From the NCBI GenBank assembly GCA_007922195.1, contig ML681990.1, positions 38,453,557 to 38,517,556 of the forward strand: a DNA stretch of 64,000 bases, in the 5' to 3' direction. Below the pieces are notes generated by a model. That model was not told the origin of the DNA. It saw only the letters and a program-made list of their open reading frames with translations, and ran no database searches. The stretch is from Podocnemis expansa (taxonomy: Eukaryota; Chordata; Testudines; Podocnemididae). The translations under genes and the position numbers were made by a program. Below are positions 23,012-34,497 of this stretch, one piece after another; the first letter of the stretch is position 1, and each line of letters begins with the position of its first letter.

Positions 23012-23245
23012 GGCAATGCCTACACTAGCAAATTAGTCCTGATCAAGGAGGCTTAATCCAGATTAGTTTGGTCTTTGTCCATATTAGGCTTTGCCTAGTT
23101 CAAACTAAAAAATTAGTTTAGTTCGAACTTAGACGTAGCCATGCTAGTTCAAACTAAAGAAGTTCGAACTAAGCAGTTAGTTCAAACTAATCATGATTTT
23201 TTAGTTCAAACTAACTTTTAGTTCAAACTATTGAGCTTCAAAGGG
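23012..23245. mobile_element. Truncated PIF/Harbinger-type MITE with TTAGTTYGAACTAA palindromes
   Basis: The left end GGCAATGCCTACACTAGC follows TTA (23009-23011) and corresponds to the GGCTATGTCTACACT end of other copies. The interior repeats TTAGTTCAAACTAA-type words in both strand senses. No right terminus matching the left end appears before ordinary sequence resumes near 23245, so the element is truncated. Confidence 0.75.
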
Positions 23246-23249
23246 GCTT

Positions 23250-24296
23250 ATAGTAGTTAGGGCCACAGGTCTGGAATCATATTGTCTCGGGCCTAATGCT
23301 AACCCTCATCTGTGATGTACCAACTCTATGGGAACTCAAAAATAGACCGAAAGAATTCCCTTCAAAGGTTCTTTCACTTTGACATTTGTTTTCATTGAGA
23401 TTTAATGAGGTCAAGCTGTATTTAACCTTAATTTTAATATCAGTGTAATGTTCTTGAGAAGCCTCACTATGCTAAGATGTAAAACATTTGTGTATGGATG
23501 CACCACTGACTTCAATGGAACTGCTCCTGTGAGTTATCAGGATCAGGGATTTCTCTATCTCTATTCAAGGAGCTGAACAAAGCAGCACTATTTTTCGGAG
23601 GGCATGTTCAATGCAAGGCTTATTAGTTATGCTGCTACATGTGGGAGACAGAAGAGAAGATTTTTTTTTGTTGGTGGTTTTTAATGGAAAAAAAATGCCC
23701 TTGTGGCAAAATTGTTCAACATTTGCTAAGAGTGAAGCAGTGGGAATGTCCATATTAGTGGACAATATGCAGGTGAAATCATTGAAGCAGTGAAACAAAT
23801 GCAGTTTATTTTCATGGTTGCAAAAATAAAGGAGTTTCCTCTGTAGCAATATAAAATATAAATGCAATCCCACTAAAGTATGTGCTGCCTTATGTTAAGC
23901 AGTCACCATGTTCCATCACAGGGAGTTGTGTTTTACAGCTTAAATGACTGCTGCAGTTGAGAAGAGTACCACAGAGTACCACTCATTGAAATACCATGCA
24001 CTGACCTCTTCCATACACTTAGCCATTAAAGAGAAAGAAAGGGGGGGGGAGGGGGAAACAAGAGTTTTTTGGCACTTGCTAGAGAAAAACCATATAATTA
24101 GTCCTCCATATGCTACTACTTGTGCCTTCAATTCATCCCGATGCAAATCATTTCCATAAAAAGGAGAGCAGGTTTGCTGGGTTATTTTGTATTTTATGCC
24201 ACAGTTTTATTTCATTGATTTCCTGTTGATAGGTAACTTTTATTTTATTAAAATTAAAAGTCTTAAAAGGAACATTTCAAGCAGGGCATTGACAAG
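23250..24296. other. Unassigned sequence
   Basis: AT-rich sequence without recognisable element ends, exons or RNA genes. Confidence 0.35.
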
Positions 24297-24304
24297 ATGT
24301 AGAG

Positions 24305-25164
24305 AAGAGGTGTCAAACTCACAGCCTGTGAGCTAGAGCCAGCCCACCAAGAGCAGTGAGCCAGCCCCCAGAGCTGCTGCCTTGCTGCACCTGGGAGATC
24401 TCTGCAGCACCAGTGAACAACAAACACAAGCTGCTGCTGGCAGAGCAGGGTTAAGCATGCTTGTGACTCACATCTTGTGAGTGACTAGGCGCACAGGGGA
24501 ACAAAGGAAGCACTCCAGCCAATCCCCACTCAGCTCTGCTATGGTCTGCCAACAAATCAGAGTATCAGTCACAGCAGGCTCGGCCAGAGTGCCACTGCAC
24601 AGCCCCCAACCCCAACTTTTCCTTGTCAGTCAGTGGGCATGCCAATCTGATTGCACATTGCATGAATCACAAATAAGAAAAGGAAAAAGTGCCTGGGGCC
24701 CACCTGGGAACAAGCCAATCAAAGGCCAGTCAAGACTGAGCCAACCAAAGTTCACCATGCTGAATAACTGACAGTGAGTGGGTGGGAAGGAGGGAAGCAG
24801 GAGCCCAGCCTGCCTCTGACTGTGACTGAGACTGATTGCCTGCTGCTACCACACAGTATGGAAAGTAGAAAGGGAAGGGGAGAAGGGGGGTCTGGGAGTG
24901 ACCAAGCAGGGAAGGGGGGATCCAGGACCTGCACAATAGGCAAAGGGGAGTCAGGGAGCCAGCACACCAAAGGGGAGCACAAAGGGTAGGAAAAAGAGAA
25001 GGTGTTGGAGAACCTGAAGGGGAGGGGTGGAGAAAGGGAAGCCCATGACACTCTGAACATGGCAGGGGAACGAGCTGGGGAACCTGTGCAGACACATGGC
25101 CCATGACAGGTGTCCTGCCCTTCAGTATGGCCCCCTCCCACATTGAATAAGTTTGACACCCCTG
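24305..25164. mobile_element. Non-autonomous hAT element (860 bp)
   Basis: It begins AAGAGGTGTCAAACTC and the reverse complement of its right end begins CAGGGGTGTCAAACTT, giving good terminal inverted repeats. The 8-bp flanks are identical, atgtagag at 24297-24304 and 25165-25172. The interior is GC-rich in the second half and has open frames on both strands that carry no transposase motif. It shares its GGTGTCAAACTC end with the element at 1867. Confidence 0.9.
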
Positions 25165-25289
25165 ATGTAGAGTTCAAAATCAGAAGGTAATAATAAAATA
25201 ACTTAGCAGTTACACCATTGAGCTGCACAGCACAAGAAGAAGGTGCAAGTGGAAAAATATATTGATAAATTTAGTATCACAACATGCCT

Positions 25290-25400
25290 AAAGTAAGCAT
25301 TGTTTAATCCTACTTTAAAGATGGCCAAACTGAAGCAGATGTTAAGGAGTTTGCACAAGAGTTCACAGTGAGTCAATGTTATAGACAACTAAGTAACTCT
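25290..25400 (-). repeat. MIR-type SINE fragment, antisense
   Basis: The block TTTAAAGATGGCCAAACTGA followed by AAGGAGTTTGCACAAG and CACAGTGAGTCA is the antisense of the MIR core (known from amniotes as a CORE-SINE with a conserved central domain). It is diverged and only the core portion is present. Confidence 0.65.
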
Positions 25401-25404
25401 CAGC

Positions 25405-27040
25405 CCTCTCAATTATGTGGGTTGTCAATACTGTGTCATAAACCAACTGATGTTTTCCACTTTCTAAGCAAAAGACACTGAAAATGAAGGTAATCCCAGA
25501 TCTATGCATTGAATACCCCATTAACTTAGACATCAGCATAGGTATTTACTATTAGTCATTCAAAAAGTTGATCTGATTTCAAGGATAAGTGTTTCTTTAA
25601 GCCAGTCTTGGTCCTAAGTAGTATAGTTAGGAAACACTGTATAGTGCATCCTCTGTTCCATGAACTCCACTGACTGAGGCAGAGACTAGGGGCATGCACA
25701 TTTTTCTGCTTCTCTGAGCGCAAGGAAATTGCAACCATAGTTGCAGCCAGTTTACACTTGCTGTCTGCTAGCCAGCTTGCTGTAGCAGACTTAAGTTACC
25801 TGTCATGCCACATTGTGGATGTGGACCATAACTGTTTATACTGTACAGATCTTCCTCAGTTCATGGAATGATGCTGTGTGGCTAAGGATGATAGAAGAAG
25901 TTTCGCACACCGTTTTTCTCCATTTACCATAAATTGTCACCAATGCAGCACATGAAATGATTGACCTCTTATATGTGAACAAAGGCACTCTCATCAATGT
26001 TAATTACATTTGGAGAACCTCAGGTTTGCAGGACATACAGAAGACAAGTCCTCATTTTCCCTATTTGCCATGAGAATGATAATATTCAGCTTGTGATTTC
26101 AAATCTCAGGCTGATCCCTGTAAATATACTCTGAAATGTGGATCTGTGGTTACTTCAATTTAACAGAACACCTAGGTGAGGTGACACAGCTATACATTGA
26201 ACACTCGTGACAAATAGAAAGTAATAGCTACATAGGTTCACTGTAGCAAAAAATAACCTAGTTGTCCAGTGGCTATGTTTATATTCAGACAGCGTCTCCA
26301 CTGAAAGCTCTACGCTACAGAAAATGCAAACCCAAAGCTTGGACCATGTCCCTGGACCTAAACCTGTGGTGTCCTGAGTTTTTTTGTTTTTTTTTCAAAT
26401 CACTATGTAGAAAGTTGAACCAACAAGGAACATCTACTGAATTCATCAATTAAAATATATTAAAAAGTTCAGATAGTTTATATAACTGACGCGTGCATCT
26501 CAAAGAGGAGCCACTAACCTCTTTCTGACATATCACTTAATTTAGTGACACTTTTTCTGCACTATCAGCCATTGTACACCTTGGAACATTGAGGACTATC
26601 ACTGAAATTATGTATATTCATCTGAATCTCTTAATCCTGCTCCACTTTATCAGACTGCTATATAGCCTCTAAGCACTCCAGAAATGTGCCAGAAGTTGCA
26701 GCCAGATTTTGCCATGCTACCATTCAACTCGTGCTACCCAAAGCCTTGTCTTCCAGCTGCCAGCTCATGAAATCTTCCCATTGAGGAAAAAGCTACCACC
26801 CAATTGACCGGTTCCCCTTCAAAACAAGATTCCCCAGCTCACTGAACCCACTAAGAGCCTGACGATGCCTAACGAAGTCTAGAATGCAATAATCTGCCTC
26901 AGCATTTTCTCACATCCTAAAAGTTACAGTGACAAGATCAAGTTTGTTAATTTTTTTTTTTAAAAAACAGTTTACTCAATTATTTGTGTTACTATGAAAC
27001 TTTTTCCTCACTGTATCCCTCCCTTCCCATTAGGTCATTT
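25405..27040. other. Unassigned sequence
   Basis: No recognisable gene or element. The sequence is AT-rich with scattered low-complexity T runs. Confidence 0.35.
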
Positions 27041-27042
27041 GC

Positions 27043-27148
27043 AAAAGAAAAGAAAAGAAAAGAAAAGAAAAGAAAAGAAAAGAAAAGAANNNNNNNNNNA
27101 AAAGAAAAGAAAAGAAAAGAAAAGAAAAGAAAAGAAAAGAAAAGAAAA
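27043..27148. repeat. AAAAG microsatellite containing a 10-N assembly gap
   Basis: A pentanucleotide AAAAG array runs through this interval and is broken by ten N at 27090-27099. The true array length is therefore unknown. The same unit forms an array at 59755-59797. Any open frame across this array is an artefact. Confidence 0.95.
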
Positions 27149-27174
27149 ATCTTTCCTTTAAAATTCTTTTCTTT

Positions 27175-27265
27175 ATATGAAATGGGATCTCTTTCACAAA
27201 AGCTCATGTGACAAATAAATGTGCTAGTCTTTAGAAATGCCATAAGACTTCTTGGGTTTTTTTTT
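27175..27265 (-). repeat. Isolated SINE-like arm of the fold-back repeat
   Basis: Contains CACAAAAGCTCATGTGAC, then ATAAATGTGCTAGTCTTTAG and CCATAAGACTTCTT, matching the inverted arm of the fold-back repeats at 52711-52974 and 55160-55627. Only one arm is visible; the other might be lost or hidden by the adjacent microsatellite gap. Confidence 0.65.
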
Positions 27266-27344
27266 TTTTCTTTTCTTTGTAACAGAGCAGAAGTATTTTT
27301 TAAAAAATTTAACTTCTTCCTTAAGGCACTAGTCATAGTTATAA

Positions 27345-28620
27345 ACACTTAAGCACAACCATACTGACTCAGACCAATGGTCTATCTAGACCACTATCTT
27401 GTCTTTGACTGTGGGCAGTGTCAGACATTTCACAGAGACTGAACAGAACAGGATAATTTTGAGTGATTCGTCCTCCGTCATCTAATCCCAGTTTCCGGCA
27501 ATCAGAGATTTAGGGACACCCAGAGCATGAGGTTGTGTCTCTAATGATCTTAACTAACAGATAAATTCATGGACGATAGGCCCATCAATGGCTAAGTCTT
27601 TTCATAATCCAGTTATACTTTTGGCCTTCACAACACCCCATGGCAACAAGGTCTATGAGTTGACTGTGTCATGTACAGAAGTACTATCTTATGTTTGTTG
27701 AAAATCTGGTGCCTATTCTTTTCATCAGGTGACCTCCCTAGTTTTTTTGTTACATGCAGAGGTAGTAACACTTCCCTAGTAACTTACTGAATACAATTCT
27801 TGATTGTGTAGAGCTATATTCCCCTAGTCATTTCTTCTCTAAAATGAACGACCACAATCTTTTAAATCTCTTCTTATATGAAAGTTATAATCACAGTTCT
27901 TAGCCTTTCCTGTGCTTTTTCCAATTTTAATAGTTCATTTTTAAAATAAAGTGACTAAAACTGCACACAGGGTTTGAAGTTTAGATATAAACATAAGTTT
28001 CTAGAGTGGCATTTTGAAATTACGTATCCTTTTCCTAGTGGATCGCAACAGTCTTAGTTTTTGAGACTGCTGCTGCATCTTGTGGATAATTCTCTGAAAA
28101 ATCTATTCAGTGATTCCAAGAGCTGTGCCTAGAGTGATAACTAATTTATATCCCAATATTTTATATGTACAGATGGGCTTATGTTTTCCAATGTGCCTTA
28201 CTTTGCATTTGTCAACCTTGAATTTCATCTGCTATTTTGTTGTCCAGTGAGTTCCCTTTGTAACTCTTCACAGTCACTTTGGACTTAACCAGTGTGAGTA
28301 ATATAGCCTCAGGAAATTTTACCACCTCATCCCTTACCCCTTTGCCAGATCATTTCTGAGCATGTTGAACAGCATTAATCCTCCTACAGATCCTGGAGGA
28401 GGGACGGTTACTATCTACTTTTGTCCTCCATTTACTCCTTTGTCTCTTATTTTTTAACCAGTTACTGATCTAGTTTATGATGACAGCTTAGCTTGCTTAA
28501 AAGTCTTTTTGCATGGCACCTTGTCAAAAACTTTCTGGAAGTTTAAGTACAGTATAGCCACTGCATCACCCTCGTCTACACACTCATAATGTCAATAGGT
28601 CTGGTAATATGCTAAGTCAA
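27345..28620 (-). mobile_element. CR1/L3-like LINE, antisense, degenerate (about 1.3 kb)
   Basis: Read on the minus strand this follows the 3' half of a CR1-type ORF2 and its 3' UTR. The block near 28540-28510 gives the remnant of the FSKAF-type region, followed by a segment complementary to CCTTGTCAAAAACTTTCTGG. The 3' portion near 27345 ends with the conserved complement of CATACTGACTCAGACCAATG, typical of this LINE family. Frames are broken many times, so it is an old dead copy. Confidence 0.75.
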
Positions 28621-28925
28621 AAGACGTAGCAAAGCCCACAAAGAACATATTGGTGCTAATCATTTTTTGGGTAGATCGTAGACAGATGGCACTGTTTGTT
28701 TTCTATATATCTTAGTAACAGAGGTGAGGATTTTAAATATGTCTTATAAGAGGTAGTGAACACTAAATAGGGTTCAAATGCACAACTTTCTGAAACCAAA
28801 TTCCTTTAGGGCTGAAATTATCCATGCTTAATCTCATCCTAGCAATGAGCTTTTCTGGGAAAACATGAGCAAAATTGGCTCAGCATTTACATAGGAACCA
28901 AAAAAAGCACTCCTCCGAAGTTACC

Positions 28926-28952
28926 CAAATAAATAAATAAATAAATAAATAA
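28926..28952. repeat. AAAT tetranucleotide microsatellite
   Basis: About six uninterrupted units of AAAT, followed by an A run. No further structure. Confidence 0.9.
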
Positions 28953-29204
28953 AAAACAAACCACTTTTGCACACACATAACTCAAGAATAACTAAAAGGA
29001 TATTTCCACAGACTTTCCTTAGATTATGAATCTCATTAAATCAAAGGAAAAGGCTACATTTGAATTACATTTCAAAGGCAGTTTTAAAATCACAAATATT
29101 TAAAGTGTTTTTCACATGAATGTAGTAAAACTTGCCCTAAGGATTTTTTTTTCTTTTTAATTTTGTGTTTTGTTCTGTCAAAGACTGTGTCTATCCTGAA
29201 GATA

Positions 29205-29445
29205 GTGGCCGAATTTCCAGCTCAGTAAGACATACCTGTTCTTGCTCTGATTAAGCTAGCTAAAAATAGCAGTGTGGTCATTTTGGTGGAGTAGTAGGAC
29301 GGGCTAGCCACGCCACATATGATCCCATCTGAAACCCTCTGTATCATGCCTTCAGGTGGCTAATCCACCCTGTCATGTGTTCCATGGTAGCTAGAGTGCT
29401 AAGTTTAGCTTGCTCGTTAAACCAGAGCCAGTGCACATATGTCTA
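29205..29445. mobile_element. Probable MITE remnant
   Basis: The order CAGCTCAGTAAGACATACC, GATTAAGCTAGCTAAAAATA and GACGGGCTAGCCACGCC resembles a reptile short DNA transposon family that I recall only as a repeat. Ends near GTGTCTATCC and ATGTCTACCC may be degraded terminal repeats. No target duplication was found. Confidence 0.4.
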
Positions 29446-29449
29446 CCCA

Positions 29450-30950
29450 AACGGGAAATCACACCTCCAGCTCCACTGTGGATATATTAAGTCTTCATTT
29501 CTGCAGCACTATAGGACTTAATCTCCTTTCCTGTAACCCTCTCCTCTCCTGTCCCAAAGTCTCTCTTTTTGTTCCACCAGCCATGGTCAAGGACTGTTGT
29601 TGCCATCAGACAATGGCAGAGTCTCAAAAAGGATCCAAGGAGAACATCTTTATATCAACTCTTCCCTCTCTGCTTCACTGAAGAGCTTCTTTGTAGAATG
29701 CTCTGGAGACTTCATGCCTGGCATCTTATTACAGCTAAGAAGAAATGGCACACCACCCTCACAACTCGGTGCTAAGGACCATAGTTGAATACGTAATCAT
29801 CATTACATATAGGGCCAAGAAATATAACATAAGCCTGTTAAAAAAGACAATTGTTTAGGCATATATGCAGGAGAGCATGGTGGCTAATGGTTCAGTTTGA
29901 GCAATCAAATGTCAAATTTAACTGCATTTAACTACTGTTAGGTGTTTGAGCACACAAAGTTAATGGTGCATTGATGCTTTTTTTCCCCTTTATAAACATA
30001 TCTAAAGGTGATAACTAGGTATTTAGAATGAGAATAATCTGCCAAACACATTTGCAGGGCAAACTGTGAGCTTAACTTGTTCATATTTCTACAATGATGA
30101 AAATATGTCATTTTTGTACTGTGCCTATAAAAAGCAATGTTGTAAAAATATTTTCTAGCACATCCAATTTATATTGAATACAATGGGAGCTCCTCACACA
30201 CTAACCAGGGGCAAAAGTAAAGAATTTCATCATGAAATATTTGGGAAAATAAATTCCTTTAGTAACTTAAGTTACTTAAGTCTGGAATATATCTACATGT
30301 ATTTACAGTATATCTATAAAGGTATTTTAGCCCAAAAATGGACAGCTAAAACAGAGTTCAATAAAACAAAAGCATCAAAAATAAAAACATCACCCATTTT
30401 GTATTAAATTATGCTCTCTATGGTTGTAATTCAACCTGCAAGTTGCAAAAATATTTCCATTCAAGGTCTGTTTAAATTTCATTTTTATTGGGGAAGATAT
30501 CATCTGGGACTAATTTAAACTCCTCAAGCAGTATTGTTCTTGATAAGTCAACTTATCAAGCACTTTGTATAGAGGAAACTCAGCCATGCTGTGTTTAGCA
30601 AAATGTAATTATCACATGGAATACAAAACAAAGACAGAGAATTAAAGTCTGCCATGTAAGAACATGTCAAATTCTCTGTTTCAGTTAGCTTCTTTTTTGA
30701 CACACAGCTGACAATGGTGAAAGTTTTTTGTATCGTTAATGTGTTAAAAATATAGAACTAAATTCTGAGATGCTTGATCTTCACTTAGGAAAATTCAATC
30801 TGACTTCAAGGTTATGTCACTTGAATGTGACCTAAGTACACATCCACTATGCGTCGAGCTGAAGGTATGCTTCCCCGCTCAAGGAGACATACCCATTAAC
30901 TTTCATCAAGTTAGCATGATAAAAACCGATTATTGACTTTACATAACGAT
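29450..30950. other. Unassigned sequence
   Basis: No gene or element could be supported. A GCTCAAGGAGACATACCC word near 30875-30895 resembles part of the remnant at 29205-29445, hinting at another fragment of that family. Confidence 0.35.
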
Positions 30951-30954
30951 TATT

Positions 30955-31290
30955 CTTTGTGATGGGTTGCTCATGTTCATTCCAAATAGGTGAGTATGAG
31001 TGCTGTATTCACCACCACTGGACAGCTTTGGCCCTAGAAGTATTTGTCAGTCAGTTCTGGTGCCTCTTGTAGTTGCACCTTCATGTCACCGTACATAGGG
31101 CCCTGCCAATCCCCCCACCTCTTCAGTTCCTTTTTACTAGCTGACTCTGACAGAAAGGTAGGAAGGCAGGTCTTAGAATGGACATGAGCAACACATATCA
31201 AAGAACAACAGTTATGGCAGGTTAGTAACCTTTTTTTATTTCTTAGAGTGCTTTCTCATGTCAATTCCAAGTAGGTGTCTCTGAAGCAGT
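30955..31290 (-). mobile_element. DIRS-type terminus with two related blocks
   Basis: Two similar blocks (TGGGTTGCTCATGTTCATTCC at about 30965 in two parts and GTGCTTTCTCATGTCAATTCC at about 31249 in two parts) both precede a TAGGTG word. They correspond to the terminal block of the copies at 5725 and 63790. The arrangement fits a DIRS end that carries an inverted terminal repeat plus an internal complementary region. The tyrosine-recombinase relic follows directly on the minus strand. Confidence 0.65.
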
Positions 31291-31309
31291 TCCAGAGGAG
31301 GAGAGGCCA

Positions 31310-31680
31310 GAGTTTATTGACCCACAGATTGCAGCACTGATCTGCCAAAAGCTGCATCATCCCTGGCTTTCTGTGTAATAGCATAGTGTACAGCAAAGGT
31401 GTGAATAGACAACCATGGCTCTACAAATGTTCTGGATTGGAACCTGTCCCAGGAATCGTGCCAAAAGGCCTGTACCCTTCTGGAGTATGCTATCAGTTTT
31501 GTAGATGGTATCTTTGCCAAGTCATAACATGCACGGATACAGGACATGACCCATGATGAGATTCTTTGGGATGATACCAGAAGACCTTTCATTCCATCTG
31601 CTGTTACTACAAAAAGCTGAGTTGCTTTCCCTAAATGGCTTTGTCCTTTTAACATAAAAAGCCAAAGCTCGCCTAATGTC
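31310..31680 (-). pseudogene. DIRS-type tyrosine recombinase, C-terminal relic
   Basis: The minus-strand frame contains IRACYDLAKIPSTKLIAYSRR, split here as IRACYDLAKIP and IAYSRRVQAFW, followed by WLSIHTFAVHYAIT and DDAAFGRSVLQSV. This is the order of the C-terminal catalytic half of DIRS tyrosine recombinases, where a HSTRA box (arginine) and a SxHTFxxxY box (tyrosine) are expected. Here HSTRA has become YSRRV, while the HTF-VHY box is kept with its tyrosine. Upstream sequence to about 32045 continues the same element but is more broken. Such recombinases integrate circular DNA instead of using an integrase. Confidence 0.75.
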
Positions 31681-32045
31681 CAAAGAATGGAGCTTCTGAT
31701 CTTGGCTGTTTGCAGGTGGCTTTGGGTAGAAAACTGAGAGGAATATGTCCTGGTTTGTGTAGAATAGTGAGCCTATCTTCAGAAGAAAGGTTGGGTCAGG
31801 CTGTATTTGAACCTTTTGGCCTTATAGAAGATTGTCTGTGGAGACTCAGACACACGGAAGGGCCTCAAATTCAGAGACCCTTCTGGCTGATGTTATGGCT
31901 GCAGAGAAAGCTACCCACCAGGATCAGTAAAGCAGACATCAATGCAGGATCAAACAGGGTTGTCCCCCACCTCCCCATCAGTCTTGACGGTACCATCTTG
32001 ATCCCATAGTGGTTTGACTGCCACATTTGGGGGTATAGACTTCCT
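31681..32045 (-). mobile_element. Continuation of the DIRS element, domain not resolved
   Basis: Order and words (AGAAAACTGAGAGGAATATGTCC at about 31729 and a GCTGCAGAGAAAGCTACC block at 31899) agree with the region of the same DIRS family upstream of its recombinase. I could not resolve a domain because the frame is broken. Confidence 0.5.
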
Positions 32046-32049
32046 AGTC

Positions 32050-34130
32050 CCTTCAATTTGTGTTTCTCTGTAATGATGAAGGTCTTAATCTTCAGTGAGT
32101 ACACTACCCTCAGGAGTAGGATAGGACTTAAATTGTCCAATGTCAGTACAAGCACTAGGGTCATTGAGTCTTCTGGTGATGATGAGGACAGGTCTTTAAG
32201 ACATAAAGCAGGGCACTCGTATAGACACACCTCAGGTTTCCACTCCTCCCAACAGTATCATCAATTATGCTGCATGACAATCTGATCTTTCCCTCTTCCT
32301 CATGAGCGGAGCTAAACAGATCCAGAAGCTCTAGTCTGTTCTCCCCAGAACAGCTATTGTGATGTACCACATGCTGTTCCAAAAACCTTAGCATGAGCCC
32401 CTAACCAGAAATAGACCTTACACCATACAACAGCACAAGACAGAACATTGTAATGACTAAACTGCTGATAATTAACCACAAAAATGCCAGCTGATATCAG
32501 TTTGAAATCTTTTAAGTTAGGAACATCTGCAGATGTCTGACCACAAGAACATCATGGTAACTAACTGATTTGCAAGCTAAAAAGGCTTAAGATAAAAGGC
32601 CTAGTATCCTCTGGGAGAAAGGTACTCCAGCATTAGTGGAGTGTGGAAATTTAAATAAAGAAAAGGAGATAAAATTCCTGCTGCATATGCATTAGGTATA
32701 GTGTGTCAGCAGACCAAATAAAAGGTGTATCCCTGCCTGCGCGCCTTGGGAGCAAACCACTGGTGGTGGTGAAGAGGAAGAAAATAATGACTAACACTTT
32801 GGGATTTTCAGCAAGGAATGGTGGAAGTATCTGGATATTTACATGTTACATGCTAATTCTGTATTAGCTTCATCTACCTTGCTGGGTTAAAGTGTTGGTA
32901 ATTTTGTTGTGTTAATAAAACTACTCCAAATTCAAGAGTCTTTCAGAGGTGAAAGTGTTGCTTCTGTGCACATCAGGATTTCCAATTTAACAGTAATTCT
33001 AATAGCATTGGGCCTGGGTCTGGGTCTGGGCCTGATTCTACCAAATGACAGGTATGAACTGGTAAGGTATGATGTAAGTAAGCACATACAGCCAAGAGAT
33101 CAGAAAACAGCACTGATGGAACATGCATGCGGTATCACAGAATGCTCCCATTCACCTGCAGATGTGTGGCAAATCTTGGAGGACTTCGCCTTAAAGGGCT
33201 TCCTGTATGTCATTGCCTGGGGTGATATTGATCTCTTTCTAGGGTCCTGACTGAAGAGCTCTGAGCGTCCCCTCAGCCTTCTGTTACAGTTGAGCAGCTG
33301 CTCTTGATGTTGATGGCTGAAGTGGTTTCTGCGTCCAGTGCTGCAGTCAGTTCCAGAGTTAATGTGAAACAAAACATCCTCTGCCTTAGCACCAAATGGC
33401 TAACACTGTCTTAGTTGCAGCCATGCTACTTAACTGTACACTGCTTAGTCAGTGTCACCAACAGTGGTAGCAGAGTGCTTGGTCCTTGGATTTCTAGGTC
33501 AGATGCCACTTCCATTGACTGTTCTAAGCGATGACGCTTACGTTGTGTCTGTGAGTTTCCCAAGTCTGCTAGAAATGTGGGACTCACTGAGGAAGAAAAA
33601 AGATCTGCTATTGCCCGCCTCTAGTAAGATGAGTATCACAGAACAGGATGCCTTTGATTCAGTGGTGTTGTACAAGATCTGTATAGCAGCAGCTATCACT
33701 ATGGGAGGTTGGTTAACAATTTAATACAATTTTGAACATTTATAGGTTGCTGGTAAATTGTTAAAAGGAGCTTTGAAGCTTTTTCAAGGGCTTTTAAAGC
33801 TTTCTAGAATTGTCAAGTCATTGCTAAATTCTGACCGACTGCCACAGATGTAGTAAGAGGGACCTGAGGGACTGGTGGGGCCATCTACCCTTTATACCCT
33901 CATATGGGAACATGAAGATATGCAAGGCTCAGGCATGCACTCCCCCTACTATCCCTGATGCTGCTATCTTTAAAAAATTCTGGTCTTATGTGCATTAACA
34001 TGTAGAAGGGGATTAACATGGACAAATATTTGAAGAAGAATTAGGCTGAAAAGCTGAGTTGCCAAGTATTCACTGTCATTGTAAATCAGATTATTTTGCC
34101 TAAATTAAGAACACACTTTGTTTCCCAGTA
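32050..34130. other. Unassigned sequence
   Basis: No element ends or exons recognised. At 33007-33035 there is a short GGGTCT/GGGCCT repeat which produces a leucine-glycine run in one frame. Open frames of 90-113 residues here carry no conserved motif and lack splice or neighbour context. A stretch with AATAAA near 32915 may be an LTR fragment but has no boundary. Confidence 0.35.
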
Positions 34131-34139
34131 AAGACACAC

Positions 34140-34215
34140 ACCAAGCACCTTAGGGAACTAAGGCCTATTTTGAAAAGCAAATTAGCCTCCTAAATCACTT
34201 AGGCACTTTTGAAAA
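34140..34215. repeat. Small inverted-repeat element
   Basis: ATTTTGAAAAGC near the left and GCACTTTTGAAAAT near the right form short imperfect inverted repeats around CTAAATCACTTAGGC. A similar word order is seen at 59650-59735. Likely an old short DNA transposon or SINE piece. Confidence 0.4.
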
Positions 34216-34497
34216 TTCTCTCCCCCCCTCCCCCCAAATGAAGCAGCAATGAGGCAGGCAAACGGTCCCACTGACCTCTGGCACTTATTCTATATAGCCG
34301 TTCCCATCACAAAGATTACAGAATCTGGATCTTTATTAGGTGCTAATCTTGAGCAACTATTCACAAAAAACCCCCCCACAATTTCTCTACCTTTTCATGT
34401 TCTATCCTCGCACCATAAAGGTGCCTAGCACTACACAGTGAAAACTCAGCCAAAAAGTAGATAATTAACCCCTAACCAAAGAGCTTATGGTCTAAAG

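Noticed and set aside
26984..27348. Lysine-rich and phenylalanine-rich proteins across 27043-27148
   Set aside because: These are translations of the AAAAG microsatellite and its gap, not genes.
32909..33250. 113-codon frame as a possible host exon
   Set aside because: It contains a leucine-glycine run produced by a local GGGTCT repeat and has no recognisable domain, splice context or neighbouring exon.
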